DNA from: Lethocerus indicus | Taxonomy: Eukaryota; Arthropoda; Insecta; Hemiptera; Belostomatidae | DNA length: 64,000 nt | Direction: 5' to 3' | Assembly: GCA_019843655.1 (NCBI GenBank) | Contig: JACDQD010000012.1 | Span: 62,001 to 126,000, forward strand | Shown here: positions 1 to 12,900 of the stretch, in pieces | How the letters are laid out: the number at the start of each line of letters is the position of its first letter | How positions within the stretch are numbered: the first letter of the stretch is position 1 | Program-made: the position numbers and the translations under genes | The notes under the pieces: model-generated | The model's database searches: none | Told to the model about the DNA's origin: nothing | Seen by the model: the letters and a program-made list of their open reading frames with translations, nothing else

Positions 1-532
1 TTAGGCGCAAAATGGGGCCAAAAATGTTTTATGTCTAAAAATGAGATTTTAGGCACAAAATGAACTAAAAATGCCTTTTCATTTGTACCCAAAATAAGGG
101 TTTTAGGTGTAAAATTAGCCCAAAAATGCGGTTTTTAGGCCCAAAGTTGAGGTTTTTAGGCGCTAAATCGGGCCAACAATGCTGTTTTTATGCCTAAAAA
201 TGAGGATTTTGGGCACAAAATGGGCCTGAAAATGCCTTTTTCTTACCCAAAAATGGGGTTCTTAGGTGTAAAATTGGCCCAAAAATGCGGTTTTTAGGCC
301 CAAAGTTGAGGTTTTTAGGCGCAAAATCGGGCTAAAAATGCTGTTTTTATGCCCAAAAATGCGGATTTTTGGCGCAAAATGAGGCCAAAAATACCTTTTT
401 TATACCCAAAAATGCGGCTATTAACCGTAAAATTGGCCCAGGAATGTGTTTTTTGAACCCATAAGTCCGGTTTTTAGGTGCAAAATCGGCCCAAATATGA
501 GATTTTTAGGACCAAAATCGGCCCAAGTGTAG
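1..532 (-). repeat. Degenerate 30-35 bp satellite, left array
   Basis: Short degenerate repeats alternate the words GGTTTTTAGGCGCAAAATCG and GGCCCAAAAATG. This is the reverse complement of the repeat that lies to the right of the 104-bp array. Units vary in length and spelling, so the array looks old. The few open frames across it are by-products of the repeat. No gene is visible here. Confidence 0.85.
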
Positions 533-3500
533 CTCACATTAATACACTTGTGGGTGGAATATGGGATCGATCTGTGAAAATTTTCGAAAAACCTAAATTT
601 TCGATTTCCAGGTCGTCCTTTTAGGGGCAAGTGTAGCTCACATTAATACACTTGTGGGTGCAATATGGGGCCGATATCTGAAAATTTTCGAAAAACCTAA
701 ATTTTCGATTTCCAGGCCGTCCTTTTAGGGGCAAGTGTAGCTCACATTAATACACTTGTGGGTGCAATATGGGGCCGATATCTGAAAATTTTCGAAAAAC
801 CTAAATTTTCGATTTCCAGGTCGTCCTTTTAGGGGCAAGTGTAGCTCACATTAATACACTTGTGGGTGCAATATGGGGCCGATATCTGAAAATTTTCGAA
901 AAACCTAAATTTTCGATTTCCAGGTCGTCCTTTTAGGGGCAAGTGTAGCTCACATTAATACACTTGTGGGTGCAATATGGGGCCGATATCTGAAAATTTT
1001 CGAAAAACCTAAATTTTCGATTTCCGAGTCCTCCTTTTAGGGGCAAGTGTAGCTCACATTAATACACTTGTGGGTGCAATATGGGGCCGATATCTGAAAA
1101 TTTTCGAAAAACCTAAATTTTCGATTTCCAGGCCCTCCTTTTAGGGGCAAGTGTAGCTCACATTAATACACTTGTGGGTGCAATATGGGGCCGATATCTG
1201 AAAATTTTCGAAAAACCTAAATTTTCGATTTCCAGGTCGCCGTCTTTAGCAAGTGTAGCTCACATTAATACACTTGTGGGTGCAATATGGGGCCGATATC
1301 TGAAAATTTTCGAAAACCTAGTTTTCGACGGCCGTCCTTTTAGGGGCAAGTGTAGCTCACATTAATACACTTGTGGGTTTCCAGAAAATTTTCGAAAACC
1401 TAAATTTTCGATTTCCCGTCCTTTAGGGGCAAGTGTAGCTCACATTAATACACTTGTGGGTGCAATATGGGGCCGATATCTGAAAATTTTCGAAAACCTA
1501 TTTTCGATTTCCATTTTAGGGGCAAGTGTAGCTCATTAATACCCTTGTGGGCATGGGGCCGATATCTGAAAATTTTCGAAAAACCTAAATTTTCGATTTC
1601 CAGGCCGTCCTTTTAGGGGCAAGTGTAGCTCACATTAATACACTTGTGGGTGCAATATGGGGCCGATATCTGAAAATTTTCGAAAAACCTAAATTTTCGA
1701 TTTCCAGCCGTCCTTTTAGGGGCAAGTGTAGCTCACATTAATACACTTGTGGGTCATGGGGCCATTAATCGAAAACACTCCAGGTGTCCTTTTAGGGGCA
1801 AGGGCTCACATTAATATGGGGCAATATGGGGCCGATATCTGAAAATTTTCGAAAAACCTAAATTTTCGATTTCCAGGCCGTCCTTTTAGGGGCAAGTGTA
1901 GCTCACATTAATACACTTGTGGGTGCAATATGGGGCCGATATCTGAAAATTTTCGAAAACCTAAATTTTCGATTTCCTGAAAATTTTCGAAAACCTAAAT
2001 TTTCGATTTCAGGTCGTCCTTTTAGGGGCAAGTGTAGCTCACATTAATACACTTGTGGGTGCAATATGGGGCCGATATCTGAAAATTTTCGAAAAACCTA
2101 AATTTTCGATTTCCAGGCCGTCCTTTTAGGGGCAAGTGTAGCTCACATTAATACACTTGTGGGTGCAATATGGGGCCGATATCTGAAAATTTTCGAAAAA
2201 CCTAAATTTTCGATTTCCAGGCCGTCCTTTTAGGGCAAGTGTAGCTCACATTAATACACTTGTGGGTGCAATATGGGGCCGATATCTGAAAATTTTCGAA
2301 AAACCTAAATTTTCGATTTCCAGGCCGTCCTTTTAGGGGCAAGTGTAGCTCACATTAATACACTTGTGGGTGCAATATGGGGCCGATATCTGAAAATTTT
2401 CGAAAAACCTAAATTTTCGATTTCCAGGCCGTCCTTTTAGGGGCAAGTGTAGCTCACATTAATACACTTGTGGGTGCAATATGGGGCCGATATCTGAAAA
2501 TTTTCGAAAAACCTAAATTTTCGATTTCCAGGCCGTCCTTTTAGGGGCAAGTGTAGCTCACATTAATACACTTGTGGGTGCAATATGGGGCCGATATCTG
2601 AAAATTTTCGAAAAACCTAAATTTTCGATTTCCGACCCCTCCTTTTAGGGGCAAGTGTAGCTCACATTAATACACTTGTGGGTGCAATATGGGGCCGATA
2701 TCTGAAAATTTTCGAAAAACCTAAATTTTCGATTTCCAGGTCGTCCTTTTAGGGGCAAGTGTAGCTCACATTAATACACTTGTGGGTGCAATATGGGGCC
2801 GATATCTGAAAATTTTCGAAAACCTAAATTTTCGATTTCCAGGCCGTCCTTTTAGGGGCAAGTGTAGCTCACATTAATACACTTGTGGGTGCAATATGGG
2901 GCCGATATCTGAAAATTTTCGAAAAACCTAAATTTTCGATTTCCAGGCCGTCCTTTTAGGGGCAAGTGTAGCTCACATTAATACACTTGTGGGTGCAATA
3001 TGGGGCCGATATCTGAAAATTTTCGAAAAACCTAAATTTTCGATTTCCATGCCGTCCTTTTAGGGGCAAGTGTAGCTCACATTAATACACTTGTGGGTGC
3101 AATATGGGGCCGATATCTGAAAATTTTCGAAAAACCTAAATTTTCGATTTCCAGGTCGTCCTTTTAGGGGCAAGTGTAGCTCACATTAATACACTTGTGG
3201 GTGCAATATGGGGCCGATATCTGAAAATTTTCGAAAAACCTAAATTTTCGATTTCCAGGCCGTCCTTTTAGGGGCAAGTGTAGCTCACATTAATACACTT
3301 GTGGGTGCAATATGGGGCCGATATCTGAAAATTTTCGAAAAACCTAAATTTTCGATTTCCAGGCCGTCCTTTTAGGGGCAAGTGTAGCTCACATTAATAC
3401 ACTTGTGGGTGCAATATGGGGCCGATATCTGAAAATTTTCGAAAAACCTAAATTTTCGATTTCCAGGCCGTCCTTTTAGGGGCAAGTGTAGCTCACATTA

Positions 3501-5460
3501 ATACACTTGTGGGTGCAATATGGGGCCGATATCTGAAAATTTTCGAAAAACCTAAATTTTCGATTTCCAGGTCGTCCTTTTAGGGGCAAGTGTAGCTCAC
3601 ATTAATACACTTGTGGGTGCAATATGGGGCCGATATCTGAAAATTTTCGAAAAACCTAAATTTTCGATTTCCAGGTCGTCCTTTTAGGGGCAATTTCCAC
3701 TTGTGGGTGCAATATGGGGCCGATATCTGAAAATTTTCGAAAAACCTAAATTTTCGATTTCCAGGCCGTCCTTTTAGGGGCAAGTGTAGCTCACATTAAT
3801 ACACTTGTGGGTGCAATATGGGGCCGATATCTGAAAATTTTCGAAAAACCTAAATTTTCGATTTCCAGGCCGTCCTTTTAGGGGCAAGTGTAGCTCACAT
3901 TAATACACTTGTGGGTGCAATATGGGGCCGATATCTGAAAATTTTCGAAAATCCTAAATTTTCGATTTCCAGGCCGTCCTTTTAGGGGCAAGTGTAGCTC
4001 ACATTAATACACTTGTGGGTGCAATATGGGGCCGATATCTGAAAATTTTCGATTTCCAGGCCGTCCTTTTAGGGGCAAGTGTAGCTCACATTAATACACT
4101 TGTGGGTGCAATATGGGGCCGATATCTGAAAATTTTCGAAAAACCTAAATTTTCGATTTCCAGGCCGTCCTGTTAGGGGCAAGTGTAGCTCACATTAATA
4201 CACTTGTGGGTGCAATATGGGGCCGATATCTGAAAATTTTCGAAAAACCTAAATTTTCGATTTCCAGGTCGTCCTTTTAGGGGCAAGTGTAGCTCACATT
4301 AATACACTTGTGGGTGCAATATGGGGCCGATATCTGAAAATTTTCGAAAAACCTAAATTTTCGATTTCCAGGCCGTCCTTTTAGGGGCAAGTGTAGCTCA
4401 CATTAATACACTTGTGGGTGCAATATGGGCGCCGATATGTGAAAAATTTTCGACTTTCGATTTCCAGGCCGTCCTTTTAGGGGCAAGTGTAGCTCACATT
4501 AATACACTTGTGGGTGCAATATGGGGCCGATATCTGAAAATTTTCGAAAAACCTAAATTTTCGATTTCCAGGTCGTCCTTTTAGGGGCAAGTGTAGCTCA
4601 CATTAATACACTTGTGGGTGCAATATGGGGCCGATATCTGAAAATTTTCGAAAAACCTAAATTTTCGATTTCCAGGTCGTCCTTTTAGGGGCAAGTGTAG
4701 CTCACATTAATACACTTGTGGGTGCAATATGGGGCCGATATCTGAAAATTTTCGAAAAACCTAAATTTTCGATTTCCAGGCCGTCCTTTTAGGGGCAAGT
4801 GTAGCTCACATTAATACACTTGTGGGTGCAATATGGGGCCGATATCTGAAAATTTTCGAAAAACCTAAATTTTCGATTTCCAGGCCGTCCTTTTAGGGGC
4901 AAGTGTAGCTCACATTAATACACTTGTGGGTGCAATATGGGGCCGATATCTGAAAATTTTCGAAAAACTAAATTTTCGATTTCCAGGCCGTCCTTTTAGG
5001 GGCAAGTGTAGCTCACATTAATACACTTGTGGGTGCAATATGGGGCCGATATCTGAAAATTTTCGAAAACCTATTTTCGATTTCCATTTTCAAGTGTAGA
5101 TTTGGGGCCGATATCTGAAAATTTTCGGTCCTCCTTTTAGGGGCAAGTGTAGCTCACATTAATACACTTGTGGGTGCAATATGGGGCCGATATCTGAAAA
5201 TTTTCGAAAAACCTAAATTTTCGATTTCCAGGTCGTCCTTTTAGGGGCAAGTGTAGCTCACATTAATACACTTGTGGGTGCAATATGGGGCCGATATCTG
5301 AAAATTTTCGAAAAACCTAAATTTTCGATTTCCAGGCCGTCCTTTTAGGGGCAAGTGTAGCTCACATTAATACACTTGTGGGTGCAATATGGGGCCGATA
5401 TCTGAAAATTTTCGAAAAACCTAAATTTTCGATTTCCAGGTCGTCCTTTCAGGGGCAAGT
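533..5460 (+). repeat. 104-bp satellite array, about 47 copies
   Basis: A tandem array with a 104-bp period, for example the AGGGGCAAGTG word at 4791 and again at 4895. Each monomer contains GGCCGATATCTGAAAATTTT, a short AT-rich TTTTCG/CGAAAA dyad, CCTTTTAGGGGCAAGTGTAG and a spaced dyad CAAGTGTA...TACACTTG. Most monomers are nearly identical. Damaged or shortened monomers cluster at about 1245-1560, 1740-1830, 1960-2010, 3690-3710, 4035-4060, 4430-4465 and 5060-5135. Open frames in the array are repeat artefacts. A centromeric or heterochromatic role is possible but unproven. Confidence 0.95.
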
Positions 5461-7490
5461 GTAACTCACTTTGGGACACTTGTGGGTGGAATATAAAAAC
5501 CCCATTTTTGCCGATTTGCCCCTGAAAATCCCATTTTTGGGCCGATTTGGCGCTTAAAAACCGCATTTTTTGGCCGATTTTGCGCCTAAAAATACCATTT
5601 TTGGGCCTAAAATCCCATTTTCGGGCCGATTTTGCACATAAAAATCCAAATTTTGCACCTAAGAACTGCATTTATGGGCCGATTTAGCACCTAAAAATTC
5701 AATTTTTGGGCCTAAAAACTTTATTTTGGGCAGATTTTGCGCCTAAAACCGCATTTTTGGGCCTAAAACCGCATTTTGACCCTTTTGCACGTAAGGATGC
5801 CTGATTTCGGGTTTAAAACCCAATTTTTGGACCGATTTTCCACTTAAAAACCGATTTTTGGGCAAAAAACCGTATTCTTTGGCCGATTCTGCGCCTAAAA
5901 ATCCTATTTTCGGGCCTAAAAACCGCATTTTTGGGCAGATTTTGCGTCTAAAAACCCCACTATTGGGTCGATTTTGCGCCTAAAAACTCCATTTTTGGGA
6001 TAAATTGAAAAATAACGCCTAAAATGTGGTTTTTATCCGTAAAAACAGGCGTAAAATGGGGTTACTAACCTCAAAAATATCCCCAAAAAGTGGTTTTTAC
6101 CATCAAAAGTAGCCCCTTAAAATTGGTTTTTAACTACACAATCGGGCGTAAAAAGAGGTTTTTAGCCGAATAAATAAGTGGTTTTCAACAGTAAAAACAG
6201 GCCTAAAATGGGTTATTATGCCATTTAGCCCTAAAAAAGTTAGTTGTTTCTAAGCGCAAAATCGTGAAAAAAGTCCTGATTTTACAACGTCTTTGAGGTC
6301 AAGTAAATAAATTTTGGGCGGTTAGTGATAATTGAAATTCTAACCGTCGGTCATTTATTATTTGAAACTTGAAATAGCCAGCGATATTTGAACGTTTTCC
6401 TCTGTCTAGAAGAGTTTCTCTCCTTTAAAAGGCGTTAAAGAGGCTTTAAAATGGGTTCAACCTTGGACGTTAACTGGTTCCAATTGCAAACTCCTCGTTT
6501 TATACTCTCCCTCTCTTTATATAGACCGGACTGAAAATTAAAATTACATCGGTCGTCCGCTTGAAAGAAAATTCTCACTTTTATATTGAGGAGAGAACTG
6601 GGTGTAGGACATCAATTTTGGGTATAGAAACCTCATTTTTGAGACTGAAAACCGCATTTTTGGGCCGGTTTGGCGCTCGAAAAGCCCATTATTGGGCTGA
6701 AAATCCGCTTTTTAGGCCGATTTTTCGCTCAAAAACCGCACTTTTGCGCCACAAAATTGTACTTTTGGGCCGATTTAGCGCCTGAAAACGTCATTTTGGT
6801 CCGGTTCTGCATTTTGAGCCTGAAAACGTCATTTTGGTCCGGTTCTGCACCTAAAACCTCATTTTGAGCCTGAAAACGTCATTTTTGGGCCGATTTTGCG
6901 CCTAAAACCTCATTTTGGGCCTAAAACCTTATTTTTGGCGACGCATTTTCGGCAGATTTTGAAAACGCATTTTGGGCCGATTTAGCGCCTGAAAACGTCA
7001 TTTTGGGCGTAAAACCGCATTTTTGGCCGATTTTGGGCCTAAAACCATAGTTTTGGCTGATTTTGCGCCTGAAAACCGCATTATTGGGCTGAAAATCCGC
7101 CTTTTGGGCCGGATTTTGGGCCTAAAACCATAGTTTTGGCTGATTTTGCGCCTGAAAACCGCATTATTGGGCTGAAAATCCGCCTTTTTGGGCCGATTTA
7201 TCGCTGAAAAACCGCATTTTTGTGCCTAAAAATTATACTTTTGGGCCGATTTAGCGCCTGAAAACGTCATTTTTGGACGTAAAAACCGCATTTTTGGGCC
7301 TAAAACCACAGTTTTGGCTGATTTTGCGCGTTAAAACCGCATTATTGGGCTGAAAATCCGCCTTTTTGGGCCGATTTATCGCTGAAAAACCGCATTTTTG
7401 CGCCTAAAAATTGTACTTTTGGGCCAATTTTGCGCCTGAAAACCGCATTTTTTGCCCCATTTTGGGTTTCGATTTTTAACCCGAAGTTTC
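5461..7490 (+). repeat. Degenerate 30-35 bp satellite, middle array
   Basis: Repeats of the form CCGCATTTTTGGGCCGATTT plus TGCGCCTAAAAACC, opposite in strand to the left array. The stretch 6240-6600 is less repetitive and AT-rich. The array is well ordered again from about 6600 to 7480, where larger units of roughly 120-240 bp recur (7050-7440). No gene seen. Confidence 0.85.
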
Positions 7491-7560
7491 AGGGGCAAGT
7501 GTAGCTCACTTTGGCACACTTGTGGGTTCAATATGGGATCGATCGGCAAATGGAAATTTT
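7491..7560 (+). repeat. Isolated 104-bp-satellite fragment
   Basis: A solitary partial monomer starting AGGGGCAAGTGTAGCTCACT and running through the CAAGTGT...ACACTTG dyad to GGGATCGATC. It lies about 2 kb outside the main array and carries variants seen only in the two edge monomers of that array. Confidence 0.8.
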
Positions 7561-7960
7561 ATATTGCGTAATAAAAAAAAATACGTATTGAATAAAATAT
7601 GAGATTATCTAATAATGAGTATTAGATTTGAGTGCGAATTTGTCTGCGGCCTGATGCATTTTCCGGGCCGAGCTCGAGCGGTGTTGGCAACACTGCTCCT
7701 CCCGTCCGCAGTCTGGCCACACCCGGCGTTTTAAATTTCCCCCAATTTCCGGCAATTACCGTCCAGTCGAACAAACTAGTTCCATCAATTTCACAAGGAC
7801 GTACTTCAGTTCGGGTTCTTTTTTTACCTAACTCAATTGACCGACTCAATTGCTGCAGCGAGAGACCACAATTTTTTTTATCAGCCACGAAAACATTAAA
7901 TACGTCTTCTTGAATTCACCTTTTATACACCTAGCACCTATTCAAACGTAGCCAATAAGA
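7561..7960. other. Non-satellite island inside the satellite block
   Basis: About 400 bp of non-repetitive, more GC-balanced DNA between satellite segments. It is open in one frame on each strand (7622-7888 minus, 7632-7913 plus), but I recognise no protein family in either. It could be an old insertion or a gene remnant. Function unknown. Confidence 0.4.
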
Positions 7961-8590
7961 ATGAAATAAAAAAAACCCCATTTTTGGGCCGATTTAGTGC
8001 CTAAAAATTCCATTTTTCGGCCTAAAATCCCATTTTGGGCCGATTTTGCACCTAAAAACCCCATTTTCGGGCCTAAAAACTTCATTTTTGGGCAGATTTT
8101 GCGCCCGAAAACCCGATTTTTTGGCCTAAAAATCGCATTTTTGAACCTATTTTGCACCTAAAGACCCCGTTTTCGGGTTTAAAGACCGTATTTTTGGGCT
8201 GATTTTGCGACTAATTCCCCATTATTGGCCAATTTAGCGCCTAAAATACCATTTTCGGGCCTGAAAACAGCAATTTGATATGATTTTGCACCTAATAACC
8301 TCATTTTTGGGCTTAAAAACCGCATTTTTGGGCCGATTTTGCGCCTAAATACCGCATTTTTGGGCCAATTTGCTCCTAAAAACCCCATTTTCAGGCCTAA
8401 AAACTCCATTTTTGGGCCGATTTTTCGCCTATAAACCCCAATTTTGCGCCTAAAAATACCATTTCTTGGCCAATTTTACCCCTAAAAATCCCATTTTTAG
8501 GCCCAAAAACCACATTTTTTGCCGATTTTCAGCCTTAAAATCCCATTTTGGGCCGATTTTGCTCCTAAATATCCCATTTTTGGTGTTTTA
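7961..8590 (+). repeat. Degenerate 30-35 bp satellite, right array
   Basis: The same repeat and orientation as 5461-7490, with recurring CATTTTTGGGCCGATTTTGC and CGCCTAAAAACCCC words. It ends near 8590, where AT-rich unique sequence begins. Confidence 0.85.
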
Positions 8591-9041
8591 AACAGAAATT
8601 CTACTCTCGTTCGGAGCTCTTAGTGCCCCATTATTATTATATTTTCGATCGGATACGATCTGACTGGGCGAGTGGACAATTTAATTTATCTTGCGGTCTA
8701 AAACAAAGTTAAATATATAATTCTCGCATTTCTACGCAGCAGAAATTCTTTTTACAGAATATTACAGAGTATTTGTTGAAAACAGATTTTTCCGTCCGTT
8801 CCAAATCCGAAATATTGTAAACCTCGGGTGTATTATTTGCCGTTTAAATTGGAGAAAAACATGTCGGTCCGCTTTCACAGAACGTGTGAAAATCTCTGAA
8901 AATATTTAAAAATCGGAAAAAAAACGTTTGTATCAGTTTAATATTATTGCGGTAGAGATTATTATATTTTATTATACTGTTCTTGTATTTCTACTGTGTG
9001 AAACTCTGAGAGACAACTTCCAGTTTTGGACGGCCCAATCG

Positions 9042-9085
<44 letters not shown>

Positions 9086-9984
9086 CATTTCTCAATACCG
9101 GACAGAGCCCTACAAATAAATATCTTACATTTTACAAATACACAACATATTCCATTAATACCAGAGGTTGGCACGTCTGACGCAACGTGGGGGAACCGCG
9201 TTCCGGTTTTTCATATATTAAAGAGCCGCACATTAGTTTTATAATATTAATTACTCGAATTAAATTTAATTAATATATTCTACACAGGTCTTCTTAAATA
9301 TTATATAGAGTATAGGAGATATAAGAAAACAGAAATTGAGAGAAATAAAATACAAAAATCATTATTTCAATCGAAGCTACTACTCGCTTCGTGAACAAGA
9401 TTCGTGAAAAAAGTAACGAATATTTAAAAACGGATTTTTTTTTATTTTAAAGGAATATTTATTTTTCATTTTTAATGTCGTAAATTATACTTGTTACATG
9501 TTATAATGTTACTGTCCTTCGCCTCCGCGCTGTACACTATACAAGGTGTTTTAATTTTGTTTCTGCACAAACTATATCTGTATGTATAAGACAAAAAAAA
9601 AAAATTAAATTAAAAACTAAAAAAAAATTCTTGTAACACGAATCTTCGATTGAATATACTTTTCTTCTGACCGCTATACGTATACGCGTTGTATACGCGG
9701 CGGTATACGGAAACGTTATAAAATTTCTGTTCAATCGAAAAAAAATCGTCGATTATTATTGGTAATAATTCTGAATTGTATTTTCTCTGGGGAATATTTT
9801 TTTTTTTTGGTTTTTTCGGTTAACCCCCGTCCATCGTCCAGTTCAAATTCGGTCATGCGGACGACGGTGTAAGCGACAAGGGCCACTTTGCACGAATCTC
9901 GTTTTCGGCCGTAGCTTTCTCTTTTCGGACAATTCATGTGTTTTTTTTCTTTAATCGGGAGAGTAAAAAAAAGAAGCTGAAAAT
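8591..9984. other. AT-rich intergenic DNA upstream of MIX23
   Basis: No coding exon recognised. It contains a (TA)n tract at 9043-9082 and several A/T homopolymers. The last part should hold the MIX23 promoter and 5' untranslated region. A GC-richer patch at 9825-9940 may be 5' untranslated sequence, but nothing proves that. Confidence 0.5.
9043..9082. repeat. (TA)n microsatellite
   Basis: An uninterrupted TA dinucleotide tract of about 40 bp. It creates spurious Ile-Tyr open frames on both strands. Confidence 0.97.
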
Positions 9985-12900
9985 ATGGAGTGTTTGGACT
10001 TTTAGAATTCCAGGTATTGGGACACCAAACGATACTGTATTACATGGGGGGGTTTTGCAACCTTCCTAACCTGTGTACGGCAATTTCGCCGGTATAAGAG
10101 GGATTTATTTAATAATATAAATCGTTTTCGATATTGAAATTTCGTGTTTTTTTTTTTCCCCAAGGACATAATCAAGAAAATGAGGGACGTCGACGACAAG
10201 CTGGTCTACACGCTGAACGCCAACGTCCCGACGCCCTCATTCAGAAGCGAAATAGATTTGGCGCAGAACTGCGAAGAATTGTTCAAACAGGTAAATATAT
10301 TGGGCGGTTGATTCGTCGGAGAAAAGTAAGGAGAAAAGTATAACGAAAAGTTATCGTAGACACAATTTGAGTAGTGGGAGCGGGACGAACCTTCCACTCC
10401 GGATAACCGCAATATGATTACTATAACCTCCCAGTCGAAAGGTAAACCGAATGTGTGTAAAAAACTTTACCCTTAACATTAAATTAAATAGTTTCTAATT
10501 CACCGACCGTTGTCCTTGCCTATAACATTACGCTGTCCTACCGCAAGCCGGATATTACAGACTATTTAACATTTTTGCGGTCGGCGGCTTTTTCCGCTGT
10601 GCAGGTACAAATAGAATAATTTGAAGGTGTTTCACGCCGAAATTCAAATGCAAAAGACTTCGCAGGAAACAAAGCGACGATCTGTAAGCCTTCCGATTGA
10701 CTTCAGCAAACTACTTTCGGTACGTCGCCCAATTTGGCTTCTTGCCTTTAGTTGGACTGTCGAAGACGAACAGAATCGAAGTCGAAACAGACCAAACGAA
10801 ATTGTTTTGCGAATCTTTGACGGGACCGGCAAAATCCTCACCACTTTGGACGCCGTCGGCAATTTTTTTTTCCCTCTGTCGTCGATCGCAAAGTGGGATT
10901 TAACCCTTAAACTGAGGAAAAGTGCGATGACGAAATTTGTCGGTCGCTACCTCGGTACAGAGTCGGATTCAACAGTTTAACTGAAGGTAGAAGCCAAGTT
11001 GGGCAACGTACCGAAAGTAGTTTCTAATTCACCGACCGTTGTCGGAATTTTACAAGCCGGATATTACAAACTATTTAACATCTTTGCGGTCGGCGGCTTT
11101 TTCCGCTGTGCAGGTACAAATAGAATAGTTTGAAGGTGTTTCACGCCGAAATTCAAATGCAAAAGACTTTGCCGCAGGAAACCGCAAAGTGATCCCAACG
11201 CAAAGAACGATCTATATCCCTTCCGATGGATTTACTGATTAGCAAACTACTTTCGGTACGTTGCCCAACTTGGCTTCCAGTTGGACTGTCGAAGACGAAC
11301 AGAATCGAAGTCGAAAACAGACCAAACTTGTATAAAACGAAATTCGGTTTGCGAATCTTTGACGCGACCGATCCTCACCACTTTACGGCAGTTTTTTTTC
11401 CCCTGTCGTCAGATCGCAAAGTGGGAATTAATCTTGTTGAGGAAAAGTGCGATGACAAAATTTGTCAGTCGCTACCTCCGGATTCAACAGTTTAACGCTT
11501 AGAAGCCAAAGGCATAAAAGCGGTGCGTTTTCCTTCAGATTCATCATCGCTGCTTTCATATTCTTCATCGTTCGTTAAGTCTCTCGAGCAGCCTATGCGA
11601 TCACTTTCGGTATATTTCGAAACGTTAGAACCGATCCCGCTCCTAATATCCATTTTTTTGCATAAATTTTTTCCGAGTCAACAAAATTATCGTTAATTTT
11701 GTTAACAGTAGTACGGTAGGCAAAAATGTTATGAATAGTGTAAATTTGGCTGAATTAATTTCTCCCAACCCAATGCTAGAAATGCGTACTGTGTTCGGAC
11801 ACAGTACCGACTTGTAAAATCGTAATTTTTTTATCGTTGACCCGGAATTAGAATAATTTCGATTTCAAATGGAAACGATTTTCTAATGCCGGAACGATAA
11901 CTAAAAAAGAAAAAAAATTGCACCTATATTTTTCAGCTGCAGGGAAACTACGAGAAGAGGGAAAGGAGTATTAGGAACTGCATAAGCGTAACTTCGGCGA
12001 AAGTGAAAGAGCTGAGGGAGAAGAGAGACGCGGGCGGCGACATGAACGTCGTCAAACTGCTCAACAAAGAACAGACCAAGGTATGCGAAATCGGTGCGCT
12101 TAATACTGCGCAGTAGGGAAAGTATTAATATTAATTTAACACACCTGTTTTGTGGTCTGCGAGGGGTTGGAATAGCGCAGATTTGCTGCGTTTCTGTCTC
12201 CTGTCGCCGGTTCGGTCTTTCGCCGGACCGCGGTTTCGGCCGCTCGCCGTCTTCAGTAGCGCCCTGTGTCAGTCGCTGTTGTGGCACTTTGGACGTTTTT
12301 CAGGCATCCCCACCGCACGCACTGTCACTTTGAAAGTACAACACAGTACAAGTGACAGTGCAGTGAGGATGTCCGAAAACGTCCAAAGTGCCACAGCGAC
12401 TGACACGCGCTACTGAAGATAGCGAAACCGCAGTCTGGCGAAAAGACCAAACCGGCGACAGGAGACAGAAACATCCACGAACCTACGGTATTAATATTAA
12501 AGTTCAAATCCACCTTATCGGTCTGTCTTATAAGTTAATATCGATCGGGAGCTCGAGTAATGTTTACGGCCACTTGAGCTCAGTGTCCATCAATCTACAT
12601 AAAACATTTAAGAATGAGTTTAATTGCTCGACCATTCAATACGTTGAGTACATTAAGTTCTTTTTGACTTTGATAATTTCTGTTGAAAAAATTTTCTTTT
12701 ACTGATCCCGGCATGGGTGACGGCGTTAAAAAAAAAAAGGAAATTTTTAATCGTTACACTTATCTACAGTTGTGTACAGTGTAGAGGCGTCGTTTTACAG
12801 CTCTTCGCACGAAGCCCGACCGAAGAAACGAACCTTCGACCAGCCGATCGTTTACTTAAATTTCGCCCCTTGAAAAATTACTTCCGGCGATAAAAATTGT

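Noticed and set aside
1..540. Telomeric TTAGG repeats
   Set aside because: TTAGG occurs only within the longer degenerate repeat and never as a pure tandem run.
1174..5671. Open frames across the 104-bp satellite on both strands
   Set aside because: They repeat with the satellite period, lack family resemblance and break at each irregular monomer.
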